From Mycetocola zhadangensis (lineage in GTDB: Bacteria > Actinomycetota > Actinomycetes > Actinomycetales > Microbacteriaceae), in contig NZ_RCWJ01000001.1 in NCBI RefSeq assembly GCF_003668565.1, positions 620,001 through 684,000 of the forward strand: a DNA stretch of 64,000 nucleotides, written 5' to 3'. The translations under genes were made by a program, and so were the position numbers. The notes under the pieces are model-generated. The model did not search any database and had not been told where the DNA came from. It saw only the letters and a list, made by a program, of their open reading frames with translations. This document shows, piece by piece, positions 9,743-18,559 of the stretch. The stretch's first letter is position 1. The number at the start of each line of letters is the position of its first letter.

Positions 9743-10447
9743 GTGTCGGTAACAGAAAGCTCGACGGACCGAGGGTCGCTACTGGCGACCCTCGGTGTGT
9801 CACTTAACGAGGCGGTGTTGGAGCATGCGCTCACACACCGCTCTTTTGCGTACGAAAACGGCGGCATCCCGCACAACGAGCGCCTTGAGTTCCTCGGCGA
9901 CTCGGTGCTAGGGCTGAGTGTCACCGAGAAGCTGTACCGCGAGAACCCGGAACTGCCGGAGGGTGCCCTCGCCAAAATGCGCGCGAGCGTCGTGTCGACG
10001 ATCGCTCTTGCCGAAATCGGCAGGAAGATCGGTCTCGGCCAGTACCTCCGGCTCGGTCGCGGTGAAGAACTGACCGGTGGCCGCGACAAGGCATCGATTC
10101 TCGCCGACACGATGGAAGCGCTTATCGGAGCTGTCTATCTCGAGCAGGGCCTTGAGACAGCGGCGGCACTCGTGCTGAGGCTCGTTGAACCGCTGCTCCA
10201 AGACCCCGCACGATTTGGTGCGGCCATGGATCCGAAGACGAGCCTGCAGGAAGCGGCAGCCCAACACCACGCGCCTGCCCCGGTTTATGACATCACCGCG
10301 TCCGGCCCCGACCACAACCGCGTGTTCGTCGCGACGGTCACCGTCGGAGACCTCGTGACCGCCGTTGGTGAGGGAACGAGCAAGAAGCACGCCGAGATGG
10401 CTGCTGCACTGACCGCGTGGACCGAGCTGAGTGCCCGAGCTTCCTGA
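9743..10447 (+). CDS. rnc: ribonuclease III
   Basis: Cleaves double-stranded RNA in rRNA and mRNA maturation (family knowledge). 234 residues. The RNase III signature [12 protein letters not shown] carries the catalytic Glu/Asp, the second acidic site [13 protein letters not shown] follows, and the C-terminal dsRNA-binding domain ends in [16 protein letters not shown] start. Its 3' end overlaps mutM by 17 bp in another frame. Confidence 0.97.
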   Translation: MSVTESSTDRGSLLATLGVSLNEAVLEHALTHRSFAYENGGIPHNERLEFLGDSVLGLSVTEKLYRENPELPEGALAKMRASVVSTIALAEIGRKIGLGQYLRLGRGEELTGGRDKASILADTMEALIGAVYLEQGLETAAALVLRLVEPLLQDPARFGAAMDPKTSLQEAAAQHHAPAPVYDITASGPDHNRVFVATVTVGDLVTAVGEGTSKKHAEMAAALTAWTELSARAS

Positions 10448-11327
10448 GGTTGAGGTGGTGCGAGCCGGCCTCGAGCCAGCCGTCACCGGCGCAACGATCA
10501 CCAGTGTTGACGTTCTCGACGCGAGGTCCCTCAAACGTCACAACGTGGCATCCGGAATCTTCGTCGATGTCCTCGAAGGACGACAGATCGTCGCTGCGGT
10601 GCGGCGTGGGAAGTTTCTCTGGTTTCCCCTCGACAACGGAACTGCCCTCGTCACCCACCTCGGAATGAGCGGGCAAATGCTGCTGCGCCTGCCGGGAACC
10701 GATGACCGGTTGACGCGCATTCGGATCGGGATCGAATCGCCCGACCACGGTGAATTGCTTGTCAACTTCGTCGACCAGCGAATCTTCGGCGGAATGGCCG
10801 TCGACTCGCTGTTGCCGACGCCTGATGGGTTCCCGGGTGGTTTCTCGGGCGCCGTCGTTGGCCCCGCCGTCGTGCCGAGCCAGGTGGCGCACATCGCCCG
10901 TGACCCGCTCGACCCCGCTTTTGACGACAACCGGTTCTTCTCGTTGCTCGGCCGCAAAACGACAGGGGTCAAACGCGCGCTCCTCGACCAAACGCTCATC
11001 TCAGGCATCGGCAACATCTACGCAGACGAGGCGCTGTGGGCGGCGAAGATTCACTACGAGCAGGCCGCATCGTCGCTCTCGAAGCGTCGAGCTGCCCTGC
11101 TCCTGACCGAGGTTCGAGCCGTGCTTCAGAAGGCGCTCGCCGAGGGCGGAACGAGTTTTGACGCCCAGTACGTGAACGTCAACGGCGCCTCGGGGTACTT
11201 CGCGCACAGCCTCAACGCCTACGGGCGCGAGAACAAGCCGTGTACCCGGTGTGGCACTGCCATTCGCCGGGAGAAGTTCATGAACCGCTCGTCGCACTTC
11301 TGCCCGAAGTGCCAGCGCCGACGGTGA
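10431..11327 (+). CDS. mutM: formamidopyrimidine-DNA glycosylase (Fpg/MutM)
   Basis: Removes 8-oxoguanine and ring-opened purines and nicks the site (family knowledge). 298 residues. The GTG start puts the catalytic proline second ([10 protein letters not shown]); a conserved Lys lies in GKFLWFPL, and the C-terminal zinc finger has CTRCG and CPKC. The start overlaps the end of rnc, indicating translational coupling. Confidence 0.97.
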   Translation: MPELPEVEVVRAGLEPAVTGATITSVDVLDARSLKRHNVASGIFVDVLEGRQIVAAVRRGKFLWFPLDNGTALVTHLGMSGQMLLRLPGTDDRLTRIRIGIESPDHGELLVNFVDQRIFGGMAVDSLLPTPDGFPGGFSGAVVGPAVVPSQVAHIARDPLDPAFDDNRFFSLLGRKTTGVKRALLDQTLISGIGNIYADEALWAAKIHYEQAASSLSKRRAALLLTEVRAVLQKALAEGGTSFDAQYVNVNGASGYFAHSLNAYGRENKPCTRCGTAIRREKFMNRSSHFCPKCQRRR

Positions 11328-11381
11328 GCGCTCGCTGACGCCCGTTTAGGGAGAACGCGCGGCCCCGGCGAGGATGGATGT

Positions 11382-11951
11382 ATGACTCTCGCTTTTATTC
11401 GCCACGGCCAGACCGACTGGAACTTCGAAAACCGTCTGCAGGGATCGACGGATATCCCGCTCAACGACACAGGGCGGCAACAGGCGCGCGACGCCGTTGC
11501 GACCCTCGCCGGGGTGGACTGGGAAGTCATTGTGAGCTCACCGTTGAGCCGTGCCCGTGAGACGGCGTCGATCATCGCCGACGGACTCGGGATCGAACTC
11601 GGCCCCGCATTCGATGAGCTCGTCGAGCGACACTACGGCGACGCAGAAGGCGCAACGGCCGAGGTCATCGCGGAACACTGGCCGGACGGGAACTACCCGG
11701 GCCTCGAGTCGATTGACGCGGTCGTCGCGCGTGCAACCACTGCCCTCGAGCGGGTGAGCGCGCAATACGGCGACCGGAACACGCTGATTGTCTGCCACGG
11801 CACCCTGATTCGCTACACGCTGTCGTCACTTGCCGGGCGTGAGTTCGACCTGATCCGAAACGGCTCTGTGGCAACCTTCGAGCGCCTTGGGGAGGAGTGG
11901 CGTGTGTTGAGTGTCAACGACGAGCCGATCATCGAGGTGCCTGTCGCCTAA
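11382..11951 (+). CDS. histidine phosphatase family protein
   Basis: 189 residues. The N-terminal catalytic motif IRHGQTDWN supplies the phosphorylated His, with Arg in the LSRARETA region and a second His in VCHGTLIRYTL. This is the broad phosphoglycerate-mutase-like phosphatase superfamily; the substrate cannot be predicted. A weak -10-like GAGGAT ends 6 nt before the ATG. Confidence 0.9.
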   Translation: MTLAFIRHGQTDWNFENRLQGSTDIPLNDTGRQQARDAVATLAGVDWEVIVSSPLSRARETASIIADGLGIELGPAFDELVERHYGDAEGATAEVIAEHWPDGNYPGLESIDAVVARATTALERVSAQYGDRNTLIVCHGTLIRYTLSSLAGREFDLIRNGSVATFERLGEEWRVLSVNDEPIIEVPVA

Positions 11952-12060
11952 GGCCGCCCAATGTGACGGACGTCGCGCGAACTTCCGTGCGGCGGAGCGC
12001 TTGAGACGCACAACTTTCGGGTCTGAAACGTCGCCGGACGTCCATAACGGGGGATGTGTC

Positions 12061-12210
12061 CATTCGATTCGTCCCAAAGGGCGATTGGTTCATTCGATCG
12101 GTCCCATATGGCGATTGAAATCGAATGTTAATGACCATTCAGGCCGAACCGATTGTGCAATGACCATTTGGGCCGAACCGATTTCAGCAGTGCGCCTTCG
12201 GGCCGAGCGG
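12061..12210. repeat. cluster of four or five related short repeats, two per orientation
   Basis: The 325-bp gap between the convergent phosphatase and GNAT genes has no credible gene. Copies 1 and 2 (12061-12087, 12091-12117) share CATTCGAT..GTCCCA and end GGCGATTG with 4 differences in 27. Copies 3 and 4 (12130-12154, 12159-12183) share AATGACCATT and GGCCGAACCGATT with 2 differences in 25. The reverse complement of copy 4 matches copy 1 at about 19 of 25 positions, so all are one repeat family in both orientations. A degraded fifth copy may lie near 12191-12210. Confidence 0.7.
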
Positions 12211-12276
12211 GCTTCGGGGATAACCATTTCGAGTGGCGCGGAGAGCACGACTCTTTGATCGGCCGCTACGACCGGG

Positions 12277-13365
12277 CTACAGGGTCTTTTTCCACGCGGC
12301 CTCGCAGCCCGTCGCCACAAACCCCACAGCCTCGTTCACGTTCAGCATCGGCCGGTTCTCTTCCGCATTGAACGTCGTGATGCGTGGTGTCTTTGGCGAC
12401 ACCGCCATCAGCTGCTCGAGGTTCGCGACCTTGAGAAGCATTCCGAGCCGGTGTCCCCGGTGCTCCTTCAGCACAAGCGTGTCCTCCTGGATTGCCGGGG
12501 ACCCCTCCTGTTCGGGCAAGGCAATGTCGCTGTAACCGACAAGACGATGTGACGGAATGTGGAGCGCGGCCGAGGTGAGGTTGACACGACCGCCGGCCTC
12601 GTTGCGATCGTCGAGGTTGCGCATGCGTGTCTCGTCCCATTGTTCTTCGGCGAACTCGATCGCCGCGGCGGGAGCGTCCGTTGACATTCTCTGGTGCATG
12701 CGCGCCATGTCGGCGAGCCACTCGTCGGGGCACCGCCCCACCCACTGCACGACCGCATAGTCCGCGGCGTGGGCTTGGGCGTCGCGACGTCGCTGCTCGA
12801 GCAGGGCGCGATCGATGGGCAGGTCGATCCGTGAAATGCGGTCGACCTGCTCGAGGCGGTACCCATGCGCCAATGCAAAGCGGGCGGCCGGGGAGTTCCT
12901 TTCGATCGCACCGAAGCCGGTCGGGGGCGAAAGCACGTCGGCAGACACCGGCAGCACATGCGAACTCCACGCTTGGAACACCGTGAGCCCGTCGCTCACA
13001 GCCGCAGCTTCGAGCACGTCGAGCATCGCGGCTCCGACGCCGCGCCCACGGGCGCCTTTCACAACCTGAAGTTCGAGGAACGCCGCCGGAGCGTCCTCCT
13101 CCGGCTGCCACTCGTAGACGCCGCGAGCGATGATCCTGCCGTTGGCCCGAGCGAGGAAGAGTCGTTTTGGCGCGAACCTGTCGGAAAACGCCGAGAGGAG
13201 TTCGCGCGGCGTCGACTCCGTGTCTCCGGTTCCGAGAACCTCACGCTCGATGGTGTTGCGCAGCTCGGTCATCTCGACGAACGCGCGACCATCCACGGAG
13301 TCGAGGGTTGAGGGTATGGCGAGCTCATCGATGCTCGTCTCCTCGAGGTGAAACTGAATGGTCAT
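12277..13365 (-). CDS. tandem GNAT-family N-acetyltransferase
   Basis: 362 residues with two GNAT-like halves, as in mycothiol acetyltransferase MshD and related proteins. The first half has the acetyl-CoA loop VKGARGRGVGAAMLDVLEA (about 114-132), the second VLKEHRGHRLGMLLKVANL (about 298-316), followed by TFNAEENRPMLNVNEAVGF typical of the last GNAT strand. The substrate is unknown. It is transcribed divergently from smc with a 190-bp gap. Confidence 0.85.
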   Translation of the reverse strand: MTIQFHLEETSIDELAIPSTLDSVDGRAFVEMTELRNTIEREVLGTGDTESTPRELLSAFSDRFAPKRLFLARANGRIIARGVYEWQPEEDAPAAFLELQVVKGARGRGVGAAMLDVLEAAAVSDGLTVFQAWSSHVLPVSADVLSPPTGFGAIERNSPAARFALAHGYRLEQVDRISRIDLPIDRALLEQRRRDAQAHAADYAVVQWVGRCPDEWLADMARMHQRMSTDAPAAAIEFAEEQWDETRMRNLDDRNEAGGRVNLTSAALHIPSHRLVGYSDIALPEQEGSPAIQEDTLVLKEHRGHRLGMLLKVANLEQLMAVSPKTPRITTFNAEENRPMLNVNEAVGFVATGCEAAWKKTL

Positions 13366-13555
13366 GACTGGCTCCCGGCGTGCTCCGTTGCTGCTCGGCG
13401 CGGGCAGCCGACCAGCTTAACCCTGGGGCTCGGAACCTGTAAAGAGCGGACATTCGACGCTCTGGCCGGGTCTATTCGGGTCGCTGCGCTATTCGTTGGG
13501 TACGGTAGTGCAAAGAATTTGTGCGCCAGGAGAGCGTGAGAGAACCGGAGCGAGC

Positions 13556-16500
13556 GTGTATTTGAAGAGCCTCACCCTCAAGGGCTTCAAATCGTTCGCG
13601 CAACCCACCACCTTCGCCTTCGAGCCGGGGGTCACCTGTGTGGTCGGCCCTAACGGTTCCGGCAAGTCCAATGTGGTCGACGCCCTCGCCTGGGTGATGG
13701 GGGAGCAGGGCGCGAAAACCCTCCGCGGCGGCAAGATGGAGGACGTCATCTTCGCCGGGACGTCCACGAGGGGTCCGCTCGGTCGCGCGCAGGTGATCCT
13801 CACCATCGACAACTCGGATGGGGCCCTCCCGATCGAATACACCGAGGTGACAATCAGCCGCACACTGTTCCGCAACGGAGGCAGCGAGTACGCCATCAAC
13901 GGCGACACCTGTCGGCTGCTCGATGTTCAGGAACTGCTGAGCGACTCGGGCCTCGGTCGTGAAATGCACGTCATCGTTGGCCAGGGCCAGCTCGATGCGG
14001 TTCTTCGTGCGACGCCTGAGGAACGCCGTGGGTTCATCGAGGAAGCGGCCGGCATTCTCAAACACCGCCGCCGCAAGGAGAAGACCCTCCGCAAGCTCGA
14101 AGCCATGCAGACCAACCTCACGCGGCTCAGCGACCTCGCCGGTGAAATCCGTCGACAGCTCAAGCCGCTCGGGCACCAGGCTGAAATCGCTCGCGAAGCC
14201 CAATCGATCGCGTCGATTGTGCGCGACGCCAAGGCGCGACTGCTCGCTGACGAGGTCGTGACACTCAGAACCCTGCTCGACGGGTACGGCCGCACCGAGA
14301 GCGAGCGGCACACCGAGCGCATCGTGCTGCAGGAGCAACTCGAGCAGAAGCAGTTGCGCATCGCCCGGATCGAACAGGCACAGGTCGGCGACGCCGTCGA
14401 CGCAGCCCGCCGCACCAGTTTTGCGCTCGAGTCGGTGCAGGAACGTCTCCGCAACCTGTACACCCTCGCCAACCAAAGGCTCGCTCTCCTCGGAGCGCAG
14501 TCCGAGTCCTTTGACTCGTCATCGAGCGTCACTCGCGCCATGGTCGACGATGCCAGAGCCGAGGTCGACTCCCTCAAACAGGCCATCTCAACGGCCGAGG
14601 ACGCCTGGCGGTCCGCCCAGCAAGCCACCCTCGCATCACGTGAGCGGCTCGACGCGGTCGACATGGAGATCGCCGCGCAGAGCGCGCTCGTATCCAAACA
14701 CGACCTCGAAATCACAAAACTCACCGGACAGGCCGACGCCGCAGCGTCACGACTCGCTGCTGTCCGGGGCGAACGCCTTCGCCAGGAGAACGCCCTTGAA
14801 GCGGCGACCGAACGCCGTGAAGCGGCTATCCGCCACTTCGCCGAGGTGGAGGAAACGGCCGCCGACGTCGACGCGGGAGAGAACGGGCTCGACGAAGCGT
14901 ACGAGCTCGCCCAAGCCAGGGTCTTCGAAACCGAAGCCGAAATCGAACGCCTCCGCGAACTGCTGCACGGTCACGAACGCGAACGTGATGCGCTCGCCGC
15001 CCAGACCAGCGCACTCTCACGTGCCCTCAACATCAAGGACGGCTCAGCCGACCTCATCGCCGCCGGGCTCGACGGTATCCGCGGGCTGGTCGCCGACGCC
15101 GTCTCGGTGAAACCCGGCTTCGAAGCTGCCATCGCCGCGGCACTCGGCACCCTGGCCGACGGTCTCCTGGCCGACGACCGCGCCGCCGCCGAGCGCGCAA
15201 TCGCCCACGCGAAGGACCACGACCTCGGTCGGGTCGAAATCGTCATTGCGGATGCCACGGGGCGGCAAATCGTCTGGCCGACGGTCGACGGCGTGGTTGC
15301 GGCCACAAACGTCGTCGCCGCGCCGAACGGCGTGCTTGGAATCCTCGGCTTCATTGGCATCGCCGATGATGTGGACGCGGCACGACTCGCCGTCCCTTCC
15401 CTCACCGGTCTCGGCGGCCCGGTCACGCTGATCACCCGCGCGGGAGACGTGCTCACCGACTTCGTCCTCCGCGGCGGATCCGGCGCCAAGCAGGGCCGCA
15501 TCGAACTCATCGCCGAACGTGACGCCGCCGCCGAGCGGCTCACCGAGGTCACCGCCGCGCTCGAGGACGTTCGGTTCGAACTCGCCGAGCAGCGCACAGC
15601 GCTTGGCTCAGCCAAGGAACTGTCCAAGAGCGCGCTCGGCGCGCTGCGTGAGTTCGATGCCCAGCTCGCCGCGCAGGCGGAGAAGCTCAACCGCGCCCGC
15701 GTGCAGGTCGAAGCGTCGACGGCCGAGAGCGACAGGCTCAGCGCGGCATTCGCGCAGTCCGCTGGTGCTGTTGCTGACGCCGAGTCCGCGGCAAACAAGG
15801 CCAAAGCTGAGTTGGATGCGGCACGATCGCGTCCACGACCGATCCTCGACGTCTCAGGCCGCGAGGCGCTCCTCGTCGAGCTCGAGCAGGCTCGCGAACG
15901 TGAGGTCGAGTCCCGCCTTCAACTCGAGACCGCGCGGGAACGCGTGCGTTCCGAAGAGCAACGGGTGAAGAACCTGCTCGCCCAAATGGAGGCAGACCGG
16001 GTCGCAGCGGAGGCCGCCGCCCGCCGGGCCGTGATCCGCCAGCGCCAGATCGACGCAGCCACATCGGTCGCCGACATCCTCCCGTCGGTCCTCGACTCGG
16101 TCGACGGGTCCGTCGCCGAGGCGAAACTCCTGCTCGCCAGGGCCGAGGAGGAGCGCGCAAGCCAGAACGCAGAACTGACAGGACTGCGCCGGGAGGAGCA
16201 GAGCCTCCGCGACCGCCTGCAGGTCATCACCGAGAACGTTCACGGACTCGAGCTGCAGATCTACGAGAAGAAGCTGCACCTGTCGAGCCTGCTCGAACGC
16301 GCCGCTTCGGAGCTGGGACTGGTCGAAGACGTGCTCGTTGCCGAGTACGGCCCCGAGGTTCTGATTCCGGATCAGACAACGACCGACGCGAGTGGCGAGG
16401 AAAACGGAAGTGATGGCATCCGCTTCTCTCGACCGGAACAACAGAAACGCCTCGACAAGGCGCAACGCAAACTCGCACAGCTCGGACGCGTGAACCCGCT

Positions 16501-17092
16501 CGCGCTGGAGGAATTCGCGGCGCTCGAGCAGCGGCACAAGTTCCTCACCGAGCAGCTCACCGACCTCACGAACACCCGCAAAGACCTGCTGACCATCATC
16601 GAAGAGCTCGACGACAAGATGCAGACCATCTTCGCGAGTGCGTTCGATGACACCCTGAGGGCGTTCGGTGAGGTGTTCCCGATCCTGTTCCCCGGCGGCA
16701 CAGGCAGCATTTCGCTGACGAACCCCGACGACATGCTCACAACGGGCATCGAGGTCACCGTCAAACCGGCAGGCAAAAAGATCGAGCGCCTCTCGCTGCT
16801 CTCCGGCGGTGAACGCTCGCTTGCCGCCGTCGCCCTGCTGATCGCAATCTTCAAGGCTCGACCGAGCCCGTTCTACATCATGGACGAGGTTGAGGCGGCG
16901 CTCGACGACGCGAACCTCGGTCGGCTGCTGACCATCTTCGAGGACCTGCGACTCTCCAGCCAGCTCATCGTGATCACCCACCAGAAACGCACGATGGAGA
17001 TCGCCGACGCCCTCTACGGAGTGTCGATGCGGCAGGACGGAGTGTCTGCCGTCGTCGGTCAGCGGGTAGCGAACGAGGAGAAGGCGGGCTAA
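13556..17092 (+). CDS. smc: chromosome segregation protein SMC
   Basis: Structural-maintenance ATPase that organises and segregates the chromosome, normally with ScpA/ScpB (family knowledge). 1178 residues, full length. Order: N-terminal Walker A VVGPNGSGKSN, long coiled coil, hinge around 490-650 (GIRGLVADAVSVKPGF), second coiled coil, then LSGGERSLAAVALL signature and Walker B FYIMDEVEAALDD. I chose the GTG before YLKSLTLKGFKSF because homologues begin there, although the frame is open a little further upstream. Confidence 0.96.
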   Translation: MYLKSLTLKGFKSFAQPTTFAFEPGVTCVVGPNGSGKSNVVDALAWVMGEQGAKTLRGGKMEDVIFAGTSTRGPLGRAQVILTIDNSDGALPIEYTEVTISRTLFRNGGSEYAINGDTCRLLDVQELLSDSGLGREMHVIVGQGQLDAVLRATPEERRGFIEEAAGILKHRRRKEKTLRKLEAMQTNLTRLSDLAGEIRRQLKPLGHQAEIAREAQSIASIVRDAKARLLADEVVTLRTLLDGYGRTESERHTERIVLQEQLEQKQLRIARIEQAQVGDAVDAARRTSFALESVQERLRNLYTLANQRLALLGAQSESFDSSSSVTRAMVDDARAEVDSLKQAISTAEDAWRSAQQATLASRERLDAVDMEIAAQSALVSKHDLEITKLTGQADAAASRLAAVRGERLRQENALEAATERREAAIRHFAEVEETAADVDAGENGLDEAYELAQARVFETEAEIERLRELLHGHERERDALAAQTSALSRALNIKDGSADLIAAGLDGIRGLVADAVSVKPGFEAAIAAALGTLADGLLADDRAAAERAIAHAKDHDLGRVEIVIADATGRQIVWPTVDGVVAATNVVAAPNGVLGILGFIGIADDVDAARLAVPSLTGLGGPVTLITRAGDVLTDFVLRGGSGAKQGRIELIAERDAAAERLTEVTAALEDVRFELAEQRTALGSAKELSKSALGALREFDAQLAAQAEKLNRARVQVEASTAESDRLSAAFAQSAGAVADAESAANKAKAELDAARSRPRPILDVSGREALLVELEQAREREVESRLQLETARERVRSEEQRVKNLLAQMEADRVAAEAAARRAVIRQRQIDAATSVADILPSVLDSVDGSVAEAKLLLARAEEERASQNAELTGLRREEQSLRDRLQVITENVHGLELQIYEKKLHLSSLLERAASELGLVEDVLVAEYGPEVLIPDQTTTDASGEENGSDGIRFSRPEQQKRLDKAQRKLAQLGRVNPLALEEFAALEQRHKFLTEQLTDLTNTRKDLLTIIEELDDKMQTIFASAFDDTLRAFGEVFPILFPGGTGSISLTNPDDMLTTGIEVTVKPAGKKIERLSLLSGGERSLAAVALLIAIFKARPSPFYIMDEVEAALDDANLGRLLTIFEDLRLSSQLIVITHQKRTMEIADALYGVSMRQDGVSAVVGQRVANEEKAG

Positions 17093-17111
17093 CGCTGCCC
17101 GAGACTCTCGT

Positions 17112-17117
17112 TAGTCT
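17112..17117 (+). promoter_or_regulatory. -10 box of ftsY (leaderless)
   Basis: TAGTCT ends 6 nt before the ftsY ATG. Confidence 0.4.
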
Positions 17118-17123
17118 TAGTGC

Positions 17124-17999
17124 ATGGCACAAACTTCGTCCTGGTCCCTGTCTGGCGCGCTCAAGGGCATGTTCACGAAGCCCACAATCGACGAGACCAC
17201 GTGGGAAGACCTCGAGTACGCGCTGCTGACCGCAGACTTCGGTCCTGACGTCACCGAGGCCGTGATCGACGACCTGCACGCGAAAGTCGACAGGTACCGC
17301 ACAACAGACCCTCGAGACCTCCAGCGGATGCTTCGCGAATCGATCGAAGAACGCCTCTCGAAATACGACACAACGTTGAAGCTCAGCGAACGCCCGGCTG
17401 TTGTGCTCGTGGTTGGCGTCAACGGCGTCGGCAAGACCACAACCATCGGCAAGTTCTCCAAGTTCCTCGGCACATACGGACGCAGCGTCGTGGTCGGTGC
17501 GGCTGACACGTTCCGTGCGGCAGCCGTCGACCAGCTGGCAACCTGGGCCGAACGCGGGGGAGCGCAGATCGTTCGTCCCCAGCAGCACGGGCAGGACCCG
17601 GCATCCGTCGCGTTCCAAACCGTCGATTTTGCGAAGCGCAACGGCATCGAGATCGTGCTCATCGACACTGCCGGGCGGCTGCAGACCAAGGGCGGCCTGA
17701 TGGACGAGCTCTCCAAGATCCGCCGGGTTGTCGAGAAGCAGGCGCCGATCGCTGAGGTGCTCCTGGTGCTCGACGCGACAACGGGTCAGAACGGGCTCGC
17801 GCAGGCCGAGGCTTTCATTGAGCACGCCGGTGTGACCGGGCTGGTGCTCACCAAACTCGACGGCTCCGCCAAGGGCGGGTTCGTCCTCGCCGTTCAGGAG
17901 AAAACCGGCATCCCGATCAAACTTGTCGGTCAGGGTGAGGGAATCCACGACCTCACCGGCTTCACCCCGCACGTCTTCGCGCAGAAACTGGTTGGCTGA
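17124..17999 (+). CDS. ftsY: signal recognition particle receptor FtsY
   Basis: Membrane-associated GTPase that docks SRP-ribosome complexes to the translocon (family knowledge). 291 residues, a short form without the long acidic N-terminal domain. N domain about 1-85, then G domain with G1 GVNGVGKTTTIGK, DTFRAAAVDQL, G3 DTAGR and G4 TKLDGSAKGG. 2 bp from the DUF2004-like gene, and one gene away from its partner ffh. Confidence 0.97.
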   Translation: MAQTSSWSLSGALKGMFTKPTIDETTWEDLEYALLTADFGPDVTEAVIDDLHAKVDRYRTTDPRDLQRMLRESIEERLSKYDTTLKLSERPAVVLVVGVNGVGKTTTIGKFSKFLGTYGRSVVVGAADTFRAAAVDQLATWAERGGAQIVRPQQHGQDPASVAFQTVDFAKRNGIEIVLIDTAGRLQTKGGLMDELSKIRRVVEKQAPIAEVLLVLDATTGQNGLAQAEAFIEHAGVTGLVLTKLDGSAKGGFVLAVQEKTGIPIKLVGQGEGIHDLTGFTPHVFAQKLVG

Positions 18000-18001
18000 T
18001 C

Positions 18002-18502
18002 ATGACGACCGAACACGACTTCTTCGGGGCGCTCGAGACCGACGCAGACGGAGCCATCTACTGGTCGGAGACCGTCGAGGTCGGCGACCAGCCCGTCGAC
18101 GTCACAGTGAGTTCTCCGGGCGGACAGACGGTGACTCTCGACGGGCTCGACACGGCAGCGGGGTTCGTCAGTTCGCTCGACGGACTCGACCTGCGTGCGC
18201 GCGAAGCCATGCTCAGCGACGTCGACAACCGCAACTCCGACGTGACCAGCTTCATCGAGTCGACCATCGAAGAGGTGGGTGACGATCTCCTCGAGATGCT
18301 CGTCGACCGCTCGGGTGACAACGACGTTGACATCATTCGGTCGCTTCAGCTCGTCCGGGTTGCCATTCACCCGCACCAGTCGGGCGAGAGCGCCCCGTTC
18401 GCGGCGTTCGAGTTCGCATTCGACCCCGACAATTCCGACCTCGCGCTAGTCGTCTCCCTGTCGAACCGCGGCGAATCCGTTGGGATCGAACTGCTCGAGT
18501 AA
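18002..18502 (+). CDS. DUF2004-like conserved protein
   Basis: 166 residues, acidic, soluble, without signal peptide or membrane segment. The sequence (FFGALETDADGAIYWSETVEVG...; C-terminal FAFDPDNSDLALVVSLSNRGE) resembles DUF2004 proteins, which are often beside ffh in Microbacteriaceae by my recollection. Function unknown. It lies between the SRP receptor and SRP GTPase genes, 2 bp after ftsY, so it is probably co-transcribed with ftsY. Confidence 0.8.
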   Translation: MTTEHDFFGALETDADGAIYWSETVEVGDQPVDVTVSSPGGQTVTLDGLDTAAGFVSSLDGLDLRAREAMLSDVDNRNSDVTSFIESTIEEVGDDLLEMLVDRSGDNDVDIIRSLQLVRVAIHPHQSGESAPFAAFEFAFDPDNSDLALVVSLSNRGESVGIELLE

Positions 18503-18544
18503 ACCCTCGGCACCCGCGGGTCCACAGCACGATGCAATGCTCGG

Positions 18545-18550
18545 TAAACT
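18545..18550 (+). promoter_or_regulatory. -10 box of ffh
   Basis: TAAACT ends 9 nt before the ffh ATG, consistent with a leaderless or near-leaderless transcript. Confidence 0.4.
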
Positions 18551-18559
18551 GGACACCAA

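Noticed and set aside
12061-12210. CRISPR array
   Set aside because: Repeat orientation changes, copies differ from each other and the 2-5 bp between them is far too short for spacers.
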